A stretch of 64,000 nt of DNA from Ilyonectria destructans (taxonomy: Eukaryota; Ascomycota; Sordariomycetes; Hypocreales; Nectriaceae): the NCBI GenBank assembly GCA_020740775.1, contig JAHEWK010000012.1, positions 186,001 to 250,000 on the forward strand, in the 5' to 3' direction. The position numbers and the translations under genes are program-made. Position 1 is the stretch's first letter; the number at the start of each line of letters is the position of its first letter. Under the pieces are notes generated by a model. That model saw only the letters and a list, made by a program, of their open reading frames with translations. It had not been told where the DNA came from and ran no database searches. Below are positions 56,092-64,000 of this stretch, in pieces.

Positions 56092-58241
56092 CTAGAGACA
56101 CAAGTTGGCGATTTGCCATGTCGACGAGTCGTCTTCTTCAACAGAGTCATCCATATCCAGAACGTGCCCCGTAAAGTACTGAACGATATCCACAGCTCGA
56201 CCACGACAAGTAACCAGCAGTTTGAAAATGATCTCTTTCCGCCGCCTTGTTAACCGCGTCAGCCGCCGTAGCACGGCATCGGTGTCTTGTCGTAGAAGGC
56301 CCGTCTCATATAGACTGATCTCGTCTAGTATGCAAAACAAGACATTGCCCTGTGGAATCTGTCTTGTTAGTTCTTCAAATACAGCGCAAAGTGATTTGAG
56401 CTTCATTTTCTCCAAGTTGTTCCAACTGAGCTCATCCAGGAAAGACAGATCAAGTATTGCCCCGTTGCCTAGCAGTTGAGTAATGAGCTGACCCACAAGA
56501 CTGGCCATCATACCAACGAGTACCGGTACCGTGGAATCGTTGCCATAGGGTCTGTGTTCGCTGCAAAAGTAGGCGATGCCAAAGGTAGACTCGGCTTGCT
56601 CGGACACTTGGGTGAGTCTTGCAACTACGAGGCTATATGGCGACAGGCCTTCTGCACATGACATATCTTCGTTCCCGTTAACCAATAATGGTGTCGAGAA
56701 CAGGTCCGTAGTCATGAAAGCTTTGAAGACTTGGTTTTGAATAAGCTTGGCAGCTTTTGCTTTGGAGGTTTCATCCATTGCGTCACCAAGTCGTAGACAT
56801 GTTTCGATATCCTTCGAAACTTGATTGAGATCAAACTGTATCAATTTGAGCAATTTCCTGACATCATCCGTGTTGTCAGATGAGACTTCTAATCTATTCG
56901 TCAGTGATTTGATTGTGCTCGGAGTGAAAAACATACGCTGGCTTTCTTTCTGACCAGGTCTGAGCAGGCTTGATTGCCTAGATGATACGGCCGTCGCAAA
57001 CGTCTCTAATGAGAAATAAGTTAAAAAGTGCAATCCAAAGAGTTCGTGACACTATACCTTCGCTGAAAGAGTGCGATTCCATTGTGCTAGCAAGCAATTT
57101 GTACACGTTTTGCAGGATACGAAGTGACTGGGTTGAAGTCTGGTTTGTGTCGAGGAGAACATCGTCGGAGATGAGACGAGACTGGTCCATATTCATTAAT
57201 CGTCGCTGCATGCATTGGTTTGCTTCTTCTTTCACTCGTGCGGCCTGGGTCTTGACGGCTTCCAAGCTAGCGAGGAGTTCGCGCTGGTAGGAGGACTGCT
57301 TGAGGAACGGCTGATAGACCTTGCCTATTTGAGTATCAGTAAAGTGTGAGTCTTAAGAAGTCCAGCATCAAAGAACTTACGAAACGAACTATCGGCAAAA
57401 AATTGCATTATATGCGTCAGAGCCTTCAGAATAGACAAATAGAGATCGAATGTGCGGGCTTCAAGGTGTTGATCCCGCAATTCGGAATAAATCTCAATAT
57501 ACCGCCGAGTATTTTCGATGACCTCGGGAATCTGAGCTAGAGAATCAAGTATGGACTCCTCTACCTTTGCGTAGTTGCCGACTGCCTGCAAACACGTCAA
57601 CTTCGACCGTAGCCTTTCTAAGTAGGGGCCTTACTCCAACAGCGAGGGCGAAGACACCACAGATACTAAAGAGAATGTAAGAAAAGCATCGAAACGATAT
57701 GGGATACGTGCCTTGAACCATAATCACCCCCTGGAAGGACCTGGATCCAACTCTGAAACGCGTCAGAATTGCGTCCTAGTCTATCAAGACACATCATCAT
57801 TTTCGATGTCTTCTTTGGTGTAGTTGACCACCTTGAAGCTGTCGTTTGTACTTCCTCCATAACTCGATCCCATGTGCAACATCGCAAATCCAGATGCTCA
57901 GGCTGAATACTGCTGGTGTGCTTCTTATCTAGTCGCGCTCGCACCTGTTCCATCAGAGCGAACAGCCGATCTTTCTCATCATTGGCTTGCTTCCATAATT
58001 CATTGCTAGTAAGAATTAGTTGGGGAATTTTCCCTTAAATGAGGGATATTGTTGTGTTGGATTACCTAATTGTCTCTTGGTTCAATGCTTCTTCAAGAGT
58101 CTCTACCCGATCGAGTCGATCTACAAACACCGGCGCTCGCTGACCTGAAATACTGACTCGGTTTTCCAAGAAAACTGCAACATCGCTTGATGGAAGGCGC
58201 GCTCTATTTACCAGGAAGTCTTGTCTTTCGGTTCCATCCAT
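56092..58241 (-). CDS. DUF7708-type fungal STAND-like protein without a recognisable P-loop
   Basis: Six exons: 58066-58241, 57712-58005, 57635-57665, 57381-57585, 57058-57324 and 56092-57005; 628 residues. The junction between exons 2 and 3 works only with a GC donor (AG|GCACGT) and is the least certain. The N-terminal half matches the DUF7708 region found before fungal STAND ATPases (WDRVMEEVQTTASRW, WIQVLPGGDYG, CGVFALAVGA, LAQIPEVIENTRRYIEIY, ILKALTHIMQFFADSS, FLKQSSYQRELLASLEAVK). The C-terminal part has LLVNGNEDMS, YSLVVARLTQ, MMASLVGQLI and the Walker-B-like VLFCILDEISLYE. No GxxxxGK[ST] loop is present. It is divergent from an AAA+ ATPase gene with 444 bp between starts, which suggests joint expression and possibly joint function. 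A role in self/non-self recognition is only a guess. Confidence 0.75.
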
Positions 58242-58685
58242 CCTTGGGTTCGTCGTACCGTGCGCGCTGCTAATTAGTTTCTACTAGTTGTTGTCATAGT
58301 GCGGAGAAGTGGCATATCTTCAAGTGAACAAAATACCAGCCGAGGCAGATTTTAAAGGACGTAAGCTCAGCTGACGTGGGGGCTGAAAAGAATCCTCAGC
58401 GGTTGGAGCCACGTCATTCGCTGCCCTCGCGGGGTTGCATCAGGCGACAAGGCAATCTCGTCGTACAGCAGGCTAGTGAGCATATCAGAAAGCTCGAGGA
58501 AATTGCTGAACGCACAGCTTTTATTCCCTCAACTCTCCAGGTTTTGCAGATGCGCGACGCTACTATACTATACTCTGCTCTACTCTACCGGTCATCTGCT
58601 AGATGCTAGTTGTTGGACCACTATGCCGGCTGTTTGACCCGTACATTCCTAATCTACGCCCATTCATCCCTCGAAACGGACTAAA
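58242..58685. promoter_or_regulatory. 444 bp divergent promoter, STAND-like and AAA+ genes
   Basis: The only control DNA for both genes lies here. A repeated ACTAT/ACTCT tract is at about 58558-58590. No other gene is seen. Confidence 0.65.
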
Positions 58686-61600
58686 ATGAGTGACGATGAT
58701 CCCACTTCTACACTCGCCACTCCCCCCTCGCCTGGGGTGGGAGTCGAAGGGGCAGCGGAAATGGTTGAAGAAAGTCGGTTTGGGGTCTTCCCATCAGACT
58801 CGGAACGGACGCGCGACGGAGAAAATGAGAAAGACGCTGAAAAAATATCGAATGCCGCGACGAAGGATGACAAGCCCGAAAATTCAGCTGAAATTTCGGG
58901 GAAGATTAGACTGTCAGAATATGACAGCTTCGGGAAGAATATATTGACCAAGGAGAGACTCAGCGGGAATCTAAGACTACGAGCACGGCAGGCAGTCTTA
59001 CACACTACCTTCTCCGAGATGAGAATTACTGACCTTGAGAACGAACTCCAAACCCTCAAGGAGAAAATATTCAACCTCCCCAAGAAAGAGAAGGATAGAT
59101 TCCCTGTCTGCAAACCTATTCTGAAGCGATCCGTGGGGGATGAGTTTCGCATCACACATAATTCCAAAAAGGTACCTATTGAAGAGCGACCCTCGATCGA
59201 GGTTCTCTACTCGCACCGTGTTCCAACATTCGGAGGCGTAAATGTGGATCCGCCAAAGACGCTGACTCGACGCACTACTGCATCCCATGAGATGGAAGAG
59301 GTGGATTTTGCGACTTTCAATTCCCCGGAGAGACTTCGAATCAGGTCTTGGGCGCTGATATACCACCTGAAAAATGTTTGCAGAGAGGGTATGCCCACCT
59401 CCAATTCTATTTTCGAGCGCATTGATGAGTCGCCATCTGTTGTGATCCTGCGACCTTTCAAACTACTCGTCATGTACGACCAAGAGATCAGAGAAAGTGT
59501 GAAGGAGATTGAAGCTATCGTTGAGTCACCTGAGGAGACCGAAGAGATGAAGAAAGACAAGGCAGGAGCCTTCAGCAACATCATATTCGAATACGAAGAC
59601 TTGCTCAAAGATCTCCGACTACTAATCGAGTTCCTTGACACGGATCTAACATCAACATTCAATGTGCGAAAATCTCTCAAGGATGGCACTGCTACCGATA
59701 TCGAGTATGCAGATTTGTGGCACTTGTTCGAACTCGGGGATATCGCCATTTCTTGTTTCAGCAAAGACCAAGCGTTCAAGGTTGTGAATTTTACAGGCGG
59801 TCGAAATCCACTCACAAATAGAATGGCAGACGAGGAGGACAGAACACCTCCGGTGGACGGATTTGCAGTTGACTGCTGCAGTATTCAGTTTGATGGCACA
59901 GATTACGTCCCTAAACTGCATAAGTTGTCGATTGGCAAGTTTACAGGACGCCGACCAATCTGCTCTCTTGAGATTTTCCCTCTGAGATTCTTTCCGAATT
60001 CGAGTGCTATACACAACGAGTTGCTATCACAGGGTCAACGCTATCTTGCCCTGACAAGCGCATCATTTTCCCATAGAATGCTTCGCGGCCGCACACTGGA
60101 TGAGCCCCCTCAAGACCTCGAGGCCCAAGTCATCGTTGATATGGTCACGGCAGTGAAAGCCGAGCCGATCTGGCGTCCGAGCAAACGGATTGAAGAAGAG
60201 AACCTGACCAAGAACGACTTAAGGGAGACCACGATGCAACCATTTTGCAACCATAGTACCTCTGAGGGGTGTTGTGGGTCTGATATCATCTTCAACGATC
60301 AACAGATGAATTGCTTCGCAAATGCTCCCTTTCTGCGGGACTATGGGGGACTGTTCTCGCCACGCCCTGCAACTGAGTTGAAAGAAGACATCATTCTACT
60401 ACCTAATTGGGTTTATGGGTTTGTTCTCAGACTTCGCCAATGGGCAACTTTGAGAGTTTCCGACCTATCCGAAGTGCTTTTTGAGAACGATTTCAACCAG
60501 CTTATGATCTCGGAAATTCATAAGCAAACGGTCCTGGCACTTGTTCAGACACATGAAAAGGGGAAAACTAAAGAATCACTCCCTTCTCAATCCATCGGAG
60601 CCTCACTGGATCTAGTCAAAGGAAAAGGAACTGGTCTTATTCTGTTATTGCATGGCGAGCCGGGTGAGCTGCTTTATTTAACTCCTTGGTCATACTCGAA
60701 TTCGCTAACACATTTTAGGAGTTGGGAAAACATCGACGGCTGAGTGCGTCGCTGACAAGACAAAACGACCCCTGTTTCCTATTACATGTGGAGATATTGG
60801 CGAGACAGCCATGGAGGTTGAAACAAAACTCCATCTCAATTTTCGACTTGCGCACAGATGGGGGTGTGTGTTGCTACTTGACGAAGCAGATGTGTTCCTC
60901 GCCAAGCGAAACAAGACTGATCTGAGGCGGAATGCAGTCACCAGTGTCTTCTTGCGCAGCCTCGAGTACTATGCAGGGATTCTATTCCTTACCACCAATC
61001 GTGTTGGTGGAATTGATCCTGCCTTCAAGTCGAGGATTCACCTCAGCGTCTATTATCCTCGACTGGACCTCAATACAACCCTGAAATTGTACGAGAATTT
61101 GCTTCTCAGAACCAAAGAAGAGCAACGAAAATCTGGGGTTGTCCAGTTTCAGATCAAGAACAAAGAGATTCTCAGTTTTGCTAAGCGTCACTACCGCGGG
61201 CTTCAGAAAGAAGGGTTTAATACTTGGAACGGCAGGTACGTGCTTGCAAGCCCCTCTCGGAATCGCTGGATTTCTAACTGACCGATAAAAAGACAAATTC
61301 GCAATGCATTCCAGACGACAATTGCACTTGTAGAGAACCAAGTTGCACACCTTGGCCCTGGTCAGCCCAAGCCAGCCCTCGGGAAAGAGCAGTTCAAAGT
61401 GGTGGCTCAGGGCTCAAAGGAGTTCGACAGCTACCTCATGAGGACGCTTCAGGGCGCCGATGACGAGATAGCGATCAGGGATCAGTGGCGGGACGACCGC
61501 TTTGACGCTGAAGTGGCCCTTACTACATTGTCTGCATCCAAGTCGGGGCCGAAGCTATCCCGGGCTGCTATGTCACGGGGAAAGGCCCTAAGAACTGACG

Positions 61601-61818
61601 AAAATTCGAGCGAGACAGAAAGCGAGAGTGAGAGTGAGAGCGACAGTGAAGGTGAGGATGAAGATGAGGACGATGATGACGGCAAGACTGCTGGGGGGAA
61701 AGCGGGCCCTTCGATGGAAAAGGGCGAGCCGAAGGGAAGCTCTGAGAAGGCTTTCGATGTTGACGAGTACGAAGAGTTCCTAAAGTTCAAGGCGATGCTC
61801 AAGGCAAGAGGGAAGTAA
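58686..61818 (+). CDS. DUF7025-type AAA+ ATPase
   Basis: Three exons, 58686-60663, 60719-61235 and 61293-61818, with GT-AG introns of 55 and 57 bp; 1006 residues. An acidic, low-complexity start is followed by a coiled segment (ITDLENELQTLKEKIFNL). A large N-terminal domain follows, of the kind seen in fungal AAA proteins with DUF7025 (SVVILRPFKLLVMYDQEIR, YADLWHLFELGDI, SIGKFTGRRPICSLEIFPLRFF). The AAA+ core has Walker A GEPGVGKT (657-664, spanning intron 1), Walker B VLLLDEAD (around 714-715), sensor 1 FLTTNR, and arginines in FKSRIHL. The C-terminus is an acidic Ser/Glu run (about 61605-61680) ending in a coiled helix. Such proteins are common in filamentous fungi and poorly characterised. 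Divergence from the STAND-like gene suggests a linked role. Confidence 0.88.
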
Positions 61819-63499
61819 GTTATTTCGGTAATGGATATTGGTTGGAGGTGGAAGGTTTCCCATTCCGTGTCTTCCGTAGACTTTATATCATTTGGCCTGG
61901 ACTTGGAAATGCGACACGGTAATTATGCATCTCCTCGTGTTGCAAATTTTGAACGCAAGCGAGCAGTGCCATACAGTCAGTAGAGAAATACATTTTTGGA
62001 CAAGGAAAAGCGAATTCCAAATCATTCCTTTACCCACAAAACTTGGCTAGTCGGTGTAAAGCCAAGAGTTACTTACCGACAACCGGGTGGAGTTACTCAG
62101 CCCCGTCTGGAAGCCGCCGACACTATGGATACAAAAGTGCAAGCGATTAAGAAGACAAAGTTTATTATACCTTGCTTCACAGTCTGGCGCCTAGGTCTAT
62201 TTAGGTTACTTCTTGTCAAAAGCAATCGCATCTACGAGCTCGCCAATGAAGTCCAACTTGTTCCTGGACAGGCTGCCAAGACGGAGTGGCCGGACAAATT
62301 AAGACTCCAGCCTTAGCAAATCCAAAGTAGATACTGGAAAGCAGAATTTACTGTCGTGTCATGTTAGACAGTGACGACGAGATTGGAGCAGCGAACCGAG
62401 CGAAAATGACCATCTATCAAGTATCGCGTGGCAATCATGACAAGGTTTTAAGCTTCGACGCCCATTCGTATTCGTGCCCCGATGCAGTAATTGTCGTTTT
62501 CTCATCAGCCCGACAGGGACGTTTGAATGACAAATTTGGGTAGCAGAGATCAAACAGCTTCCATAATCATCCCAACTTGTTGTTTCTATCCCACTCGGGC
62601 CAACTAATGCACCGGCTACGATGGAGGCATTGGACCGCCTCTCAATTAGCTTTGATTGCCATGTTTTGTTGTCCCGCGCCGGGTTAGGGTCACAGTGGAG
62701 CGAGGCTGAGCACCCACATTGCGGAACCGACTTCACCCAATTCGATGGGTGAACCCGCCTCGGTAAGTAACTTTAATCCGACCGTTATTCCATGGAGAAT
62801 GGGGTATGGATGATTGGATCCGTTCCAGGACCGCTGCTTCGGATCGCTGAGATGCCGCTAGCTCTGGGCCGGCGCGTGCGGAGGCCTCACGGGCCGAGCA
62901 ATGTTTGAGAGTCGAGACCACGGCGTCTGCTGCGACAATCTCCCTGTCGGCCTGTATTATGTACATGTACCGTGCGTGCACCGCATTCAATGCACCGCTG
63001 GGCGCGTAGGAGTACTCCTAGCCCGTCAGCGCTGTCTCAAAAGGGCCAGCTCAGACATGTAGGCTCGGCATTTCTCTGCCGCGTTGGCGTTGGTCGGTTG
63101 CACGGCAAGCCTAAACGAAACGCCAACCGAATAAGATTGACCGTAAGCGTCGAGGGGCGGCCGCCGTCTCGCGGGGTACGACAGGGTGGCTGTGTCAACA
63201 GTGTTTGGGGATCTCAACGCTATGGCAATTTGCGGCACCCCTGTTTGGGATGTGAGTAAGGCCAAGGATTGTTTTGGCTGAGTCTGGCTGGGCTGTATGG
63301 GCTCCCGTTGAAACCGGGCGGTTGTATGATGCGCGCTTCAATTGAAGCTGAAGTATAAAGAGGGAGGGTGTGAGCTTCAATGTCGGTAATAATTATCATC
63401 TCAAGCCACCACTCCTCTTTCATTCACAAGCAATTATACCCGAGCATCCAGCCAATCAGTTCCAAATTACACCAATTCCCCTCCCAGAAATCAACCAAA
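61819..63499. other. intergenic region before the cupredoxin gene
   Basis: No gene is supported in about 1.7 kb. A 106-codon frame at 61996-62316 (+) and others near 62360-63260 have no recognisable features and no exon context. The last 150 bp are the cupredoxin promoter and leader. Confidence 0.55.
63354..63360 (+). promoter_or_regulatory. TATA box of the cupredoxin gene
   Basis: TATAAAG about 140 bp upstream of the start codon, followed by a CA/CT-rich leader (63400-63499). This is a typical strong fungal core promoter layout. Confidence 0.6.
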
Positions 63500-64000
63500 A
63501 TGCACACTACTTCACTCATCACTCTGTCCGCCCTGGTGTCAGCCGCCGCGGCTGCTAAGCACGTCGTCAAGGTCGGCGATGGCGGACTCACTTTCTCCCC
63601 CGAATCGACGACTGCTGCTGTTGGCGACACCGTCGAGTTCCATTTCTACCCCATGGCGCACTCCGTCGCTCAGAGCAGCTTCGCCAAGCCTTGCGAACCT
63701 CTCAACTCCACAAGCTTCTTCAGCGGTCCCGTTGCAGTGTCGAGCGGAGTCAGCGACAAGGTCTTCACTGTGACGGTTGAGAACGAGACCCCCATCTGGT
63801 TTTACTGCGCTACCGGAGACCATTGCCAAGAGGGAATGGTTGGCGCCATCAACGCGGCGTAAGTTTTACAAGAATCTCCCCAACACTGGATGACATCACT
63901 AACATTCCGGCGATAGTACGAGTGGAGATAAAACCGTCGAGAAGTTTGCCGCAGCCGCTGCCAAGGCATCCGACAATGTCGCCCCTAGCTCGACTGGCGG
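63500..64000 (+). CDS. secreted cupredoxin-domain protein, partial
   Basis: Starts at ATG 63500 and runs past the window end. Exon 1 is 63500-63858 and exon 2 begins at 63917, after a 58 bp GTAAGT...ATAG intron. A signal peptide (MHTTSLITLSALVSAAAAA) precedes a cupredoxin fold: KVGDGGLTFSPESTTAAVGD, FYPMAHSVAQSSF and WFYCATGDHCQEGMVGAIN. The type 1 copper ligand order His...Cys-x5-His-x4-Met is present (MAHS, FYC, DHC, EGM). It resembles fungal extracellular serine-rich or plastocyanin-like proteins, which usually continue into a Ser/Thr-rich tail and GPI signal; the visible exon 2 is Ala/Ser-rich as expected. Physiological role is unknown. The true end cannot be seen. Confidence 0.88.

Noticed and set aside
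61996..62316. 106-codon plus-strand frame
   Set aside because: No features beyond length; expected by chance in 1.7 kb of intergenic DNA.
1..64000. tRNA, rRNA, CRISPR or intact transposon genes
   Set aside because: No B-box-containing cloverleaf, rRNA core, regularly spaced repeat array, or reverse transcriptase/transposase motif was found by eye; a tRNAscan or profile search could overturn this.

Overview
The window is nuclear DNA from a filamentous ascomycete (Pezizomycotina, probably Sordariomycetes; this placement is inferred). The evidence is genes with several 45-110 bp GT-AG introns, fungal-only families (two-cluster Zn2Cys6 regulator with a Fungal_trans_2-like body, DUF4246, DUF7708-type STAND, fungal SUR2), plant cell-wall enzymes, and a decayed NLR gene whose stops look like repeat-induced point mutation (RIP). 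I found no rRNA, tRNA, CRISPR array or intact transposase. All exon coordinates were derived by reading splice signals and reading frames by hand.

Layout. 1-3.7 kb is AT-rich and gene-poor, with a short dispersed repeat and one frameshifted unknown gene. 3.7-21 kb is a housekeeping block: SWR1 subunit Swc2/YL1, a disordered fungal protein, a 6.8 kb gene-free stretch, the sphinganine C4-hydroxylase Sur2, TCTP, and a proline-rich protein. 21.4-26.3 kb holds broken genes: a HeLo-like/NACHT/ankyrin NLR pseudogene with at least seven in-frame TAG codons, and a lone first exon of a sugar transporter. 26.9-33.6 kb encodes GH78 rhamnosidase, a secreted asparaginase-like protein with altered active-site motifs, and a GH28 polygalacturonase.

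35.4-46.6 kb is a compact metabolic cluster: SDR reductase, Dal5-type MFS transporter, FAD monooxygenase, a regulator with two tandem Zn2Cys6 clusters, an HSL-type esterase, and a second FAD monooxygenase. Two divergent promoters lie inside it. There is no PKS, NRPS or terpene synthase, so degradation or modification of an aromatic or ester substrate is more likely than synthesis from scratch. This is inference.

48.1-55.4 kb carries a GPI-anchored GH5 glucanase, a DUF4246 protein, a tiny secreted precursor with two identical 18-residue cysteine-rich repeats, and a phytanoyl-CoA-dioxygenase-like enzyme. The last three are on one strand. 56.1-61.8 kb is a divergent pair, a DUF7708-type STAND protein and a DUF7025/AAA+ ATPase, sharing a 444 bp promoter. 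The window ends inside a secreted cupredoxin gene.

The strongest leads are the duplicated peptide precursor between two putative Fe(II)-dependent oxygenases, the RIP-like NLR pseudogene, the 35-47 kb cluster, and an open 98-codon in-frame extension directly after the SDR stop codon.
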